Source: Saccharopolyspora endophytica (GTDB taxonomy: Bacteria > Actinomycetota > Actinomycetes > Mycobacteriales > Pseudonocardiaceae). Taken from it: a DNA stretch of 64,000 nt. A model generated the notes under the pieces. It worked only from the letters and a program-made list of their open reading frames with translations. It searched no databases and was not told where the DNA came from. This document shows positions 16,959 to 25,434 of this stretch, piece after piece. The translations under genes and the position numbers were made by a program. Every line of letters begins with the position of its first letter. Position 1 is the stretch's first letter. The DNA is taken from assembly GCF_018070075.1 (NCBI RefSeq), contig NZ_JAGPXE010000003.1:186001-250000 (forward strand). The letters run 5' to 3'.

Positions 16959-17771
16959 ATGCGGCGCAGCAGCGGCGTGGAGGACTCGGTCATGGGAGCC
17001 GGCCTGCTCGCCGGAGCGGCGAACGTGATCATGCAGCTCAGCCGTCCCGGCGTCGGGTACGGCGTGGTGGAGAGCCGCGTCGACAGCGGAAACCTGTTCA
17101 AGCGCCCGGTCAAGCGCACCCGCACCACGATCACCTACATCGCGGTGGCCACCCTCGGCACCGACGAGGAACGCCGGGCGTACCGGCGCGCGGTGAACGC
17201 GCAGCACGCCCAGGTCCGCTCCACCGAGCGGAGTCCGGTGTCCTACAACGCCTTCGACCCGGAGCTGCAGCTGTGGGTCGCGGCCTGCATGTACAAGGGG
17301 ATCGAGGACGTCCACCGCCTGTTCCGCGACATCTCCGATCCCGACGAGCTCGACGCGATCTACCGCTTCTCGGCTCCGCTGGGCACGACGCTGCAGGTGC
17401 AGGAGGACATGTGGCCCGCCGACCGCGCCGAGTTCGACCGGTACTGGAACGCCCAGCTCGCCGAGGTCCACATCGACGACACCGTGCGCGAGCTCCTGCA
17501 CGACGTGGCCGCGTTGAAGTTCCTGCCGAAACCGGTCAGCGCCGCGTTCGGTCCCTTCAACGTGTTCCTGACCACCGGCTTCCTGCCGCCGAGGTTCCGC
17601 GAGGAGATGCGCCTGCCTTGGACGGCACGCGACCAGGCCCGCTTCGACCGCATCATCGAGGTCGTCGCCGCGGTGCTCGGCCGCACTCCGCGCCCGCTGC
17701 GCCGCTTCCCGTTCAACCTCGCCCTGTGGGACCTGCGCCTGCGCATGCGACGCGGGATGCCGCTGGCGTAG
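16959..17771 (+). CDS. Oxygenase MpaB family protein (DUF2236)
   Basis: Protein of 270 residues of the DUF2236/latex-clearing-protein-like group; family members are helical haem proteins. The signature VDSGNLFKRPVKRTRTTITY (variant of the RP..R.. block) and the conserved VSYNAFDPELQLWVAACMY are seen, with YFRFSAPLGTTL-like text after. I chose ATG 16959 because GGAGG stands seven bases before it; ATG 16911 is upstream of that and lies among -35-like hexamers. Likely regulated by the divergent TetR. Substrate unknown. Confidence 0.8.
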   Translation: MRRSSGVEDSVMGAGLLAGAANVIMQLSRPGVGYGVVESRVDSGNLFKRPVKRTRTTITYIAVATLGTDEERRAYRRAVNAQHAQVRSTERSPVSYNAFDPELQLWVAACMYKGIEDVHRLFRDISDPDELDAIYRFSAPLGTTLQVQEDMWPADRAEFDRYWNAQLAEVHIDDTVRELLHDVAALKFLPKPVSAAFGPFNVFLTTGFLPPRFREEMRLPWTARDQARFDRIIEVVAAVLGRTPRPLRRFPFNLALWDLRLRMRRGMPLA

Positions 17772-17802
17772 CCGACTCGGACGGACCCGGAGGGTGCGAA
17801 CA

Positions 17803-17960
17803 TCAGCTGAGCGCTTGAACTTCGGTCGCCAGCCCCTCCTGGCCGGCCGCCCACGACGCCAAGAGGGCCAGGCCGTCCGCCGACCAGGGCCATCGTCTGC
17901 GCGGTCTTCTCGATCGCTCCGATCTGCGTCGTGACCCGGCATCGTCGTCGTGAATCGACC
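17803..17960 (-). pseudogene. Possible frameshifted protein remnant
   Basis: The 230-base gap between the DUF2236 gene and the dehydrogenase carries, on the minus strand, two protein-like pieces in neighbouring frames: QIGAIEKTAQTMALV followed by WSADGLALLASWAAGQEGL and a stop at 17803. Joined by a one-base shift they read like the helical end of a real protein. I do not recognise it, and no start is visible. Confidence 0.3.
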
Positions 17961-18001
17961 TGAACCCCCGGCTCAGGCGTGTTCTCGAAGAGGGCGATGC
18001 G

Positions 18002-18787
18002 TCAGCGGGGGTGGGTGCCGAGGTGGGCGTGGAGGTCTCGGCTGGCGGTGGCCATGGTGGGGGTGACGCCGAGGTCGGTGAGCATCTCGGTGGCCGCGGC
18101 CATCTCGTCGGTGCGGCGCACCGCGTGCTGGTAGGTGCCGGAGATGATGCGCTCCACAGTGGACTCACCGGCCGCGGTGAAGTCGGCGATGATGTTCTCC
18201 CGCAGCAGGTCCTCGAAACCGGCGGCCCTGGCGGCCTCCAGGGCTTCGACGATCGAGGCGGCCATCCCCTTGAAGTAGACGCTGCGCAACAACTTCCGGG
18301 TCGCCGCCAGCCCCGCCGGGCCGTCGAGCACCTCGACGTTCGCGCCGAAGCCGCGCAGCAGCCGGGCCGCGCGCTGCGCGCCGGACCCGCTGATCAGCAG
18401 CGGCACCTGGAGCCGCGGTCCGGGGACCGGCGCCATGATCGCCACGTCGGCGAACCGCACCCCGTGCTGGTCGGCGATCTCGGCCAGCCGCCTCTTCTTC
18501 TCCGGCGACGCCGTGTTGAGGTCGGCCCACACCGAACCCGCCGGGAGCGAGCCGATTCCGGCCTCCATCGCCTCCACGGCGACCGCCGAGCGGTTCACGC
18601 TGAGCACCAGGTCCGCGCCGGTCGCCGCATCGGACTCGCTGGTGGCGCCGACGAGGTCCGGCCCGGCCGCCACCGCGGGGTCGTAGCCGCGCACCACCGC
18701 GCCCGCCGCCGCCAGGTCGGCGCTGAACGCGCCGCCCGCTTCGCCCAGGCCCAGCACGCCGATCACGGTCCGCTCCGACTGCTCCAT
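18002..18787 (-). CDS. NAD(P)-dependent dehydrogenase of the 6-phosphogluconate/3-hydroxyacid family (DUF1932 C-terminal)
   Basis: Protein of 261 residues. The Rossmann motif GVLGLGEAGGAFS opens it, VLSVNRSAVAVEA and WADLNTASPEKK match the beta-hydroxyacid dehydrogenase fold, and LRSVYFKGMAASIVEALEAA is the conserved Lys-containing helix before the DUF1932-type all-helical end. ATG 18787 follows GGAGG (18797-18801); an 11-codon longer start has no ribosome site. It is divergent from an MFS transporter 289 bases away. Substrate unknown. Confidence 0.85.
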   Translation of the reverse strand: MEQSERTVIGVLGLGEAGGAFSADLAAAGAVVRGYDPAVAAGPDLVGATSESDAATGADLVLSVNRSAVAVEAMEAGIGSLPAGSVWADLNTASPEKKRRLAEIADQHGVRFADVAIMAPVPGPRLQVPLLISGSGAQRAARLLRGFGANVEVLDGPAGLAATRKLLRSVYFKGMAASIVEALEAARAAGFEDLLRENIIADFTAAGESTVERIISGTYQHAVRRTDEMAAATEMLTDLGVTPTMATASRDLHAHLGTHPR

Positions 18788-19076
18788 CCGGTGCCACCTC
18801 CAGTCGCTCCACCGTCGCATCCACCTCGAAAATAGCCCGTCGGGCAGCCGGTGGCCGTTGCGGTGTTCCCGGATTCACGCCTGAACGGTCCGCAGTGGAC
18901 GTCCTGTCCGGTACTGCGACATGTGACGTATTCGTCCCGGGACGTGCGGCGCGGACGGGACGCGACACCGGACCCGCGTCCTGTGGAGGTGCGCGCACTT
19001 GGATGGCGGTGGCGGCCCGCCGCGGCCCGTGCCGGGCGCCCGTCGTGCCCATCCGCGTCCGAAGGAGTGCGCAGCC

Positions 19077-20381
19077 GTGGCAGAGTCAGGCAGCAACGCA
19101 GGCCCGTCGAGACGAACGATCCTCACCGCGAGCCTCGTCGGAACGTCCATCGAGTGGTACGACTACTACATCTTCGGCACCGCGGCCGCGCTGGTGTTCG
19201 GGACCCTGTTCTACCCGCAGTTCTCGCCGGCCGCCGGAACCATCGCCGCGTTCGGGACCTTCGCCATGGGCTTCATCGCCCGACCGCTGGGCGCGGCGCT
19301 GTTCGGCCACTTCGGCGACCGGCTCGGCCGGAAGTCGATGCTGGTCATCACCCTGGTCATCACCGGAGGCGCCACCTTCTGCATCGGGCTGCTGCCCACC
19401 TACGGCGCCATCGGCCTCGGCGCCCCGCTGCTGCTGGTCGGGCTGCGGCTGCTGCAGGGGCTCGCCGTCGGCGGCGAGTGGGGCGGCGCCGTGCTCATCG
19501 CCACCGAGCACGCGGAACCCCGGCAGCGCGCCTTCTACGGCAGCTTCGCCCAGTTCGGCGTCCCGATCGGCGTGCTGACCTCCAACCTCGCCTTCCTGGC
19601 CGTGTCCGGCATGCCCGACGACAGCTTCACCTCCTGGGGCTGGCGGATCCCGTTCCTGCTGAGCATCGTGCTGATCGTGGTGGGGATCCTGGTGCGCGCC
19701 CGGCTGCAGGACACCCACGACTTCGCCGAGGTCAAGCAGCAGGAGGGCGTGAGCAAGATGCCCTTCGGCGAGCTGGTGCGCACCGAACCCCGCAACCTCG
19801 TGCTGTCCTGCCTCGCCTCGATCGCCCCGCCGGCCACCGGCTACATGGTGATCGTCTACATGCTGAACTACGGCACCCAGGCCGCCGGGTTCAGCCGCCC
19901 GACCCTGCTGACCCTGATCCTGCTGTCGACGCTGGTGTGGATCGCGGCCATCGTGGTCGCCGCGATGGCCGCCGACCGCTACGGCGCGAAGAAGATCTAC
20001 GTGCTGGGCGCGTTGACCGCCGTGATCTGGCCCTTCCCGATGTTCGCGCTGGTCGACACCGGGCACTGGGTCGCGGCCGGGATCGCGTTCTTCGTCGCCG
20101 CGATCGTGCAGGGCATCATGTCCGGGGCTCAGGGCGGTCTGTTCACCGAGCTGTTCGACGCCCGCTTCCGCTACAGCGGCATCTCCATCGCCTACCAGAT
20201 GGGCGGCATGATCGGCGGTGCCCTGACACCCATCGTCGCGACCTCGCTCTACGCCGCCACGGGATCGTCCGGCCCGCTCGCGCTGTACCTGACGGCGCTG
20301 TGCGCGGTCACCCTGATCACCGTCCTCGGCCTGCGCACCCGCACCGCCGTCACCGCTGCGAAACCCGCGCCGACTGACTGA
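19077..20381 (+). CDS. MFS transporter, MHS (metabolite:H+ symporter) family
   Basis: Protein of 434 residues with twelve predicted helices. MHS hallmarks are SIEWYDYYIFGTAAALVF in helix 1, GHFGDRLGRKSML in the 2-3 loop, GGEWGGAVLIATEH and SWGWRIPFL. GTG 19077 lies nine bases after GAAGGAG. Such carriers import carboxylates such as shikimate, proline betaine or citrate. The 289-base divergent region upstream gave no clear operator. Substrate cannot be told. Confidence 0.88.
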   Translation: MAESGSNAGPSRRTILTASLVGTSIEWYDYYIFGTAAALVFGTLFYPQFSPAAGTIAAFGTFAMGFIARPLGAALFGHFGDRLGRKSMLVITLVITGGATFCIGLLPTYGAIGLGAPLLLVGLRLLQGLAVGGEWGGAVLIATEHAEPRQRAFYGSFAQFGVPIGVLTSNLAFLAVSGMPDDSFTSWGWRIPFLLSIVLIVVGILVRARLQDTHDFAEVKQQEGVSKMPFGELVRTEPRNLVLSCLASIAPPATGYMVIVYMLNYGTQAAGFSRPTLLTLILLSTLVWIAAIVVAAMAADRYGAKKIYVLGALTAVIWPFPMFALVDTGHWVAAGIAFFVAAIVQGIMSGAQGGLFTELFDARFRYSGISIAYQMGGMIGGALTPIVATSLYAATGSSGPLALYLTALCAVTLITVLGLRTRTAVTAAKPAPTD

Positions 20382-20396
20382 ACCGGGCTTCCGCCA

Positions 20397-20416
20397 GAAG
20401 GCGCGTGGTTGCCTTC
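20397..20416 (+). terminator. Weak terminator-like hairpin after the MFS gene
   Basis: GAAGGC (20397-20402) and GCCTTC (20411-20416), loop eight bases, 15 bases after the MFS stop and before the histidine kinase gene. Confidence 0.35.
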
Positions 20417-20466
20417 GCGCGTTCGGTGGGCCTTAGATTCAGGGTGGGCGACGGCGAGGAGGCTGC

Positions 20467-21984
20467 ATGCGACCACCGGGACGCGCGCCGCTGGCGGGTG
20501 CCACCGCCGAGCCGGTCGTGCGCGCCCTGGTCGACGTCTCCGCCGACGGGCTGGCCGTGCTCGACGAGGACGGCCGCTTCGCCGAGGTCAACGCGGCCGG
20601 TCACCGCATCCTCGGCCTCGGTGAACGAGCGCTGCGCGGGCACCCCTCACCGTTCGAAGCCGGCCGCGCGCAACCGTCCTCGGACGTGCGCAGGCAAACC
20701 GAGTGGCAGGGCGGCGACGGGCGCTGGCAGCGCCTGGAGTACCGGATCTCGGAGCTGCTCGACGGGCGAGCGGCCGTCTGGTTCACCGACATCACCGAAA
20801 CCCTGCGCGAGCAGGAGCGGCTCTCGGCGATCACCCGCGCCGCCGCCAGCGTCGCCGACTCCGGATCGCTGAGCGCCACCCTCGACGCCGTGGCGCGCGA
20901 GGTGTGGCGGACCGCCAACATCGCCGCCGTGCAGATCATGACGATCGAGCACCCGCGCGACGAGCTGCGCGTGGTGGGCATGGCCGGGTTCGGTGACACG
21001 GCCGGGTTCACCGAGCGGCTCAGCGAGTGCCGGAGGCTCGGCGCCGACGTGCGGTTCATCGAGGCCCTCGAACAGCGGCAGGCCGTGGTCGTGCTGCACC
21101 GCAAGCGGGTGATCATGAACGATCCGCGCTGGCTGCCGCTCAAGCAGATCATGAGCGAACCCGACTGGGACGGCTTCGTGTCGATGCCGCTGGTGGTGCG
21201 CGGCAGCGTGCTCGGCGTCCTCAACGCCTACTACGTGCCCGGCGACGATCCCGGCCCGAGCTCGTTGGCGTTCCTGTCGGCGATGGCCGACCACGCGGCG
21301 GTCGCCATCGAAACCGCCTCGCTGCTGGCCCAGACCCGCTCGCGCGCCCAGATGGAGGAGCGCCGGAAGCTCGCCCGCGACCTGCACGATTCCGTGGTGC
21401 AGCAGCTGTTCTCGATGGGCATGCAGGCCCGCGCGCTGCGTTCGCGCCTGGACCGCACCCGCGAAGGCGGTGCGGACGTGCGCGAGGGCGCCGAGGAGAT
21501 GGTGGGACTGGCGCGCAACGCGCTGGCCGACCTGCGCGGGCTGGTGTTCGAGCTGCACCCGCTCGACCTCGCCGACCGCGGCCTGGTCGACGCCGTGCGC
21601 AGCTACGCCGCCGGGATCGAGGCCCGCAGCGGGCTCGTCGTCGAGGTGCACGCCGACGACGGGCTGGAGCTGGACCTGGGCGTCGACGTCGAGGAAGACC
21701 TCTACCGCATCGTCCAGGAGGCGCTGCACAACGTCGTCAAGCACGCCCGCGCCGGACGGGCCGACATCGAGTTCGGGCGCTCCGGGCGCGACGGCGGCGG
21801 GGTGACCGTGCGCATCACCGACGACGGCACCGGCGCCACCGCCGATTCCGGCAGCGGGACGAACCTCGGCCTGGTGTCGATGCGCGAACGCGCCGAGCGG
21901 TGGCGCGGCGGCCTCGTCGCCGGAGGCCAACCCGGTGGGGGATGGGCGGTCGAGGTCGCCCTGCCCGCCACCTCGGCCCGCTGA
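20467..21984 (+). CDS. PAS-GAF sensor histidine kinase (NarL-type, DevS-like layout)
   Basis: Soluble kinase of 505 residues. PAS at about 15-115 (VSADGLAVLDEDGRFAEVNA), GAF at about 125-290, HisKA_3 with the phosphorylated His307 in ARDLHDSVVQQ, and HATPase_c at about 410-500 (YRIVQEALHNVVKHA; NLGLVSMRERA). No membrane helix, so the signal is cytoplasmic; whether the GAF binds haem cannot be seen. ATG 20467 follows GAGGAGG. It is followed 20 bases later by its response regulator. Confidence 0.92.
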   Translation: MRPPGRAPLAGATAEPVVRALVDVSADGLAVLDEDGRFAEVNAAGHRILGLGERALRGHPSPFEAGRAQPSSDVRRQTEWQGGDGRWQRLEYRISELLDGRAAVWFTDITETLREQERLSAITRAAASVADSGSLSATLDAVAREVWRTANIAAVQIMTIEHPRDELRVVGMAGFGDTAGFTERLSECRRLGADVRFIEALEQRQAVVVLHRKRVIMNDPRWLPLKQIMSEPDWDGFVSMPLVVRGSVLGVLNAYYVPGDDPGPSSLAFLSAMADHAAVAIETASLLAQTRSRAQMEERRKLARDLHDSVVQQLFSMGMQARALRSRLDRTREGGADVREGAEEMVGLARNALADLRGLVFELHPLDLADRGLVDAVRSYAAGIEARSGLVVEVHADDGLELDLGVDVEEDLYRIVQEALHNVVKHARAGRADIEFGRSGRDGGGVTVRITDDGTGATADSGSGTNLGLVSMRERAERWRGGLVAGGQPGGGWAVEVALPATSAR

Positions 21985-22007
21985 AGGAGTCCACGAGGGA
22001 GGAAGTG

Positions 22008-22685
22008 GTGACCGAGATGATCGCGACCGATGTGGTGCGCGTGCTGGTGGTCGACGACCACGCGATCGTCCGCCGAGGCCTGCGCGCCTACCTCGACGCC
22101 GAACCCACCCTGGAGATGCTGGGTGAGGCCGTCGACGGGCAGGACGCCGTGGCCCGGCTCACCCAGTGGCACGTCACCGGATCCCGCATGCCCGACGTGG
22201 TGCTGATGGACCTGCAGATGCCCAGGATGGACGGCGTCGAAGCCACCCGGGCCATCGCCCGGTCGCACCCGGAGCTCAAAGTGGTGGTGCTGACCAGCTT
22301 CGGCGAGGCCGAACGCGTCCACGCAGCGCTGACCGCCGGCGCGGCCGGGTACGTCCTCAAGGACGCCGACACCGACGAGGTCGCCACCGCCATCCACGCC
22401 GCCGCCACCGGGGAGGTCCACCTCGACTCGGCCGTGGCCCGGCTGCTCGCCCGCCGCATGGCCGCGCCCAAGACCGGCCTGACCTCGCTGACCAGCCGCG
22501 AGCGGGAGATCCTCGTCCTGGTGGCCCAGGGCCTGTGCAACCGCGAGATCGCCGAACGCCTGGTCATCAGCGAACGCACCGCCCGCACCCACGTCAGCAA
22601 CCTCCTCGGCAAGCTCCAGCTCTCCTCCCGAACCCAAGCGGCCCTCCTCGCCATCCGGGAGGGACTGGTCTCCCCGCCCACGTGA
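22008..22685 (+). CDS. NarL/FixJ family response regulator
   Basis: Protein of 225 residues: receiver at 1-128 with acidic pair Asp16/Asp17, phosphorylated Asp68 (VLMDLQMP) and Lys in VLKDAD, then a LuxR-type HTH near 160-215 (LTSREREILVLVAQGLCNRE). Between helix 2 and strand 3 is a small insertion (TQWHVTGSRM). GTG 22008 is five bases after GGGAGG; GTG 22005 and ATG 22017 are alternatives. Partner of the kinase just upstream; possible targets are the aromatic operon that follows. Confidence 0.92.
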   Translation: MTEMIATDVVRVLVVDDHAIVRRGLRAYLDAEPTLEMLGEAVDGQDAVARLTQWHVTGSRMPDVVLMDLQMPRMDGVEATRAIARSHPELKVVVLTSFGEAERVHAALTAGAAGYVLKDADTDEVATAIHAAATGEVHLDSAVARLLARRMAAPKTGLTSLTSREREILVLVAQGLCNREIAERLVISERTARTHVSNLLGKLQLSSRTQAALLAIREGLVSPPT

Positions 22686-22830
22686 ACGGCTGGGAAGGGA
22701 CGGATGTCTCGATCCGGTCGGTGCTCGGCGGCGGGTGTTGTGCCGTCAGGGGTCGGATCTGCGGGCGCGGGCGGGTTCGTAGGTTCGTGGGCAGGGTGGG
22801 CATCCGACTGGTAGGGGAGAAATCCGGGAC

Positions 22831-23541
22831 ATGGACGGGACTTTCGTGCTGGTGCACGGGGCGTGGCACGGCGGTTGGTGCTGGGACCGGGTGGCACCGC
22901 GGCTGAGGGCCGTCGGGCACGAGGTGCACGCGCCGACGCTGACCGGGCTCTCCGAGCGCTCCCACCTGCTCTCGCCGCAGGTCGGGCTGGACACCCACAC
23001 CGAGGACGTCGTGCGCCACCTCGACGTGCTCGGGTTGCGCGACGTCGTGCTGGTCGGGCACAGCTACGCCGGTCAGATCGTCAGCGCCGTCGCCGACCGC
23101 AGGCCCGAGGTGGTGACCCGCAGGGTGTACCTCGACGCGTTCGTCGGCTCCGACGGCGAAGCCGCCGGAGATCTCCTGCCCGACCAGGTGCGCCACCACT
23201 GGGCCGAATCGGCCCTCAGCGACGGTTTCGGCTGGATGGTTCCGCCTCGCTCCCTGTCGGTGCTCGGCGTCAGCAAGCCCGAGGACGTCGACTGGCTCAC
23301 CCCGAAGCTCACCCCGCACCCGTGGAAGACCTACACCGACCCGCTGCGCCTGACCGGAGCCGAGGCCGACGTGCCCGCGGTGTTCGTCGAATGCGTCGAC
23401 TGGATGCGGGTCTTCCGCGTCCACGCCGCCCGCGCGCACGCCAGGGGCTGGCCGGTGCACGAGCTCAAGACCGGCCACGAAGCCATGGTCACCGCACCCG
23501 CCGAACTCGCCGATGCGCTCCTCGACATCGCCCGGAACTGA
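22831..23541 (+). CDS. Alpha/beta hydrolase (EstC/HNL-like)
   Basis: Protein of 236 residues. Oxyanion motif HGAWHGGWCWDRV at 10-22, nucleophile elbow GHSYAGQ (Ser near 78), and His of GHEAMV near the C terminus, as in plant-type esterases and hydroxynitrile lyases. It leads a four-gene operon with a muconolactone-isomerase-like protein and LigA/LigB; the gap to the next gene is 11 bases. In an aromatic ring-cleavage pathway it could open a lactone or hydrolyse an ester that yields protocatechuate; this is inference. Confidence 0.87.
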   Translation: MDGTFVLVHGAWHGGWCWDRVAPRLRAVGHEVHAPTLTGLSERSHLLSPQVGLDTHTEDVVRHLDVLGLRDVVLVGHSYAGQIVSAVADRRPEVVTRRVYLDAFVGSDGEAAGDLLPDQVRHHWAESALSDGFGWMVPPRSLSVLGVSKPEDVDWLTPKLTPHPWKTYTDPLRLTGAEADVPAVFVECVDWMRVFRVHAARAHARGWPVHELKTGHEAMVTAPAELADALLDIARN

Positions 23542-23552
23542 CGGGAGAGCCC

Positions 23553-23834
23553 GTGGAATTCCTGGTCCGCTCCGAGAACCGGCTCCCGCCGGACACACCC
23601 GACGAACGACGCGCCGAGCTCAAGGCCGCCGAACGCGCCCGCGCCCTGCAGCTGCGCGAGCGCGGAGTTCTCAAGCGCTTGTGGCGGGTGCCCGGCCGCA
23701 ACGCCACCGTCGGGCTCTACGAAGCCGACGACCCGGCGCAGCTGCACGAGGCGCTGATGTCGCTGCCGCTGTCGCGGTGGCTCGACGTCACCGTCGAAGC
23801 CCTGGCCACCCACCCGCAGGAGAGCGGCGCATGA
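23553..23834 (+). CDS. Muconolactone delta-isomerase-like protein (CatC family)
   Basis: Small protein of 93 residues with the ferredoxin-like fold of CatC: VEFLVRSENRLP at the start, AERARALQLRERGVLKRLWR in the middle and LSRWLDVTVEALATHP at the end. True CatC isomerises muconolactone in the beta-ketoadipate pathway; here it sits beside an extradiol dioxygenase, so the substrate probably differs (perhaps the lactone of a meta-cleavage product). GTG 23553 after GGGAGAGCCC; stop overlaps the LigA start. Confidence 0.8.
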   Translation: MEFLVRSENRLPPDTPDERRAELKAAERARALQLRERGVLKRLWRVPGRNATVGLYEADDPAQLHEALMSLPLSRWLDVTVEALATHPQESGA

Positions 23835-24184
23835 CCGAGATGGACGACATACCGGGGACGTTCGTCTTCGACGGGCACGCAGCGCGGCGCGGGTACCGGC
23901 TCAACAAGATGCTCATGTCCTTCCGCGACGCCGCCGCTCGGCAGCGGTTCCTCGCCGACGAGAGCGGCTACTGCGCCGAGTTCGGCCTCACCGACGCCCA
24001 GCGGGACGCCGTCCTCGACCGCGACTGGCAGGCGCTGTGCGAGGAGGGCGGCAGCATCTTCTCCGTCTTCAAGCTCGCGATGGTCGACGGCAAGTCCATG
24101 CAGCACCTCGGCGGTGCGTTCACCGGGATGACCGAGCAGGAGTTCGTGGCGATGATGCGCGCAGGTGGGAGGACCGGTGGCTGA
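23831..24184 (+). CDS. ligA: Protocatechuate 4,5-dioxygenase alpha chain (LigA family)
   Basis: Helical subunit of 117 residues. The LigA pattern is clear: DIPGTFVFDGHAARRGYRLN, RQRFLADESGYCAEFGLT, GKSMQHLGGAFTGMTEQEF. In the alpha2beta2 enzyme it forms a lid over the catalytic beta chain. ATG 23831 overlaps the preceding stop (ATGA); its own end overlaps the LigB start by eight bases, so the subunits are co-translated. Substrate by family: protocatechuate or a close catechol acid. Confidence 0.88.
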   Translation: MTEMDDIPGTFVFDGHAARRGYRLNKMLMSFRDAAARQRFLADESGYCAEFGLTDAQRDAVLDRDWQALCEEGGSIFSVFKLAMVDGKSMQHLGGAFTGMTEQEFVAMMRAGGRTGG

Positions 24185-25031
24185 GGTGATCTGGGGTCTG
24201 GCGACCTCCCACGTGCCCTCGATCGGCGCCGCCATGGACGGTGGCAAGACCCGGGACCCGTACTGGAAACCGCTCTTCGACGGCTACCTCCCGGCCCGCG
24301 AGTGGATGGCCGAGCGCACCCCGGACGTGGCGCTGGTGATCTACAACGACCACGCCAACGCCCTCGACCTCGACGTGGTGCCGACCTTCGCCATCGGCAC
24401 CGCCGAGTCCTACCGGGTCGCCGACGAGGGCTTCGGCCCGCGCCCGGTGCCCGACGTCGCCGGTGCCCCGGAGCTGTCGCTGCACCTGCTGGAGAGCCTG
24501 GTCGACGACGGATTCGACATGACCGCGCTGCAGAGCCTCGACGTCGACCACGGCTGCACCGTCCCGCTGTCGGTGTACTGCCCCGATCCGGGCGAGCGGT
24601 GGCCGTGCGCGGTGGTTCCGCTGCTGGTCAACGTCATCCAGTACCCGCAACCCACGGCCGCCCGCTGCTACGCCCTCGGCAAGGCGATCGGTCGCGCCCT
24701 GCGGGCGTACCCGCCGGAGGTGGAGGTCGCGATCTTCGGCACCGGCGGGATGTCGCACCAGCTGGCCGGGGCGCGAGCCGGGCTCATCAACCCCGAGTTC
24801 GACCGGATGTTCCTGCGCGAGATCGAGACCGACCCCGAGCACCTGGCGGGCCTGTCCCGCGCCGACTACGTGCGCGAGGCCGGTTCCGAGGGCTTCGAGC
24901 TGGTGATGTGGCTGATCATGCGCGGCGCCCTGTCCGAGCAGGTCCACCGCGTGCACGACACCTACCACGTCCCGGCGTCCAACACCGCCGCCGCGCTGGC
25001 TCTCTTCGAGAACCGCCCCACGCCGAGTTGA
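24177..25031 (+). CDS. ligB: Protocatechuate 4,5-dioxygenase beta chain (LigB family, class III extradiol)
   Basis: Catalytic subunit of 284 residues. With the GTG at 24177 (GGGAGG four bases upstream) the metal ligands fall at His12 (ATSHVPS) and His59 (VIYNDHAN), with the Glu of GSEGFELVMW as third; GTGGMSHQL carries the acid/base His. TFAIGTAESYRVADEGFGPR and SLDVDHGCTVPLSVY match Sphingobium LigB closely. It opens the ring next to the hydroxyls using Fe(II) and O2. No downstream lig genes (semialdehyde dehydrogenase, PDC hydrolase) are in the operon, so the rest of the pathway is elsewhere. Confidence 0.9.
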   Translation: MAEVIWGLATSHVPSIGAAMDGGKTRDPYWKPLFDGYLPAREWMAERTPDVALVIYNDHANALDLDVVPTFAIGTAESYRVADEGFGPRPVPDVAGAPELSLHLLESLVDDGFDMTALQSLDVDHGCTVPLSVYCPDPGERWPCAVVPLLVNVIQYPQPTAARCYALGKAIGRALRAYPPEVEVAIFGTGGMSHQLAGARAGLINPEFDRMFLREIETDPEHLAGLSRADYVREAGSEGFELVMWLIMRGALSEQVHRVHDTYHVPASNTAAALALFENRPTPS

Positions 25032-25088
25032 TCTCCGGCTACGGTGGGCGGCTGAGGCTGAACATCAGCCGGAACCGGAGGCGGTACC

Positions 25089-25424
25089 TTGTCGGCGGAG
25101 ATCAAGCGCCCACTCGCACGAGCTGCGGGTGTGCTGGCGCTGATGGCGGTGTTCCTGGTCGTCGTGTGGTTCGACGATCCGACGGTCGGCGGGTTCCTCA
25201 CCGGTGGGGTCCTCGCCGGTTTCGCCGGCCTGTGGTTGCCGACGCGGATCGGCATCGCCGTCACCCTGCCCTACGCGGTCGGCCTGTTCGTCGTGCAGCA
25301 CGTGGGACACGGTCACGCGCCGGGCGCGGTGATGCTCATCGTCATCGGTGCGATCGCCTGCTTCGCGATCGGCGTCTTCGTGCGTTCCAGGCATGACAGC
25401 AGCGCCGCCGAACCGGAGGCGTGA
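25089..25424 (+). CDS. Small integral membrane protein, unknown
   Basis: Protein of 111 residues with four hydrophobic stretches (about 13-27, 34-48, 55-70, 78-95) and a charged C-terminal tail. I do not recognise a family. The start is TTG at 25089, chosen because GGAGG (25077-25081) sits seven bases upstream and no ATG or GTG is nearby. It follows LigB by 57 bases on the same strand and converges with an amidohydrolase. Confidence 0.7.
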   Translation: MSAEIKRPLARAAGVLALMAVFLVVVWFDDPTVGGFLTGGVLAGFAGLWLPTRIGIAVTLPYAVGLFVVQHVGHGHAPGAVMLIVIGAIACFAIGVFVRSRHDSSAAEPEA

Positions 25425-25434
25425 TCGCGCCGGA

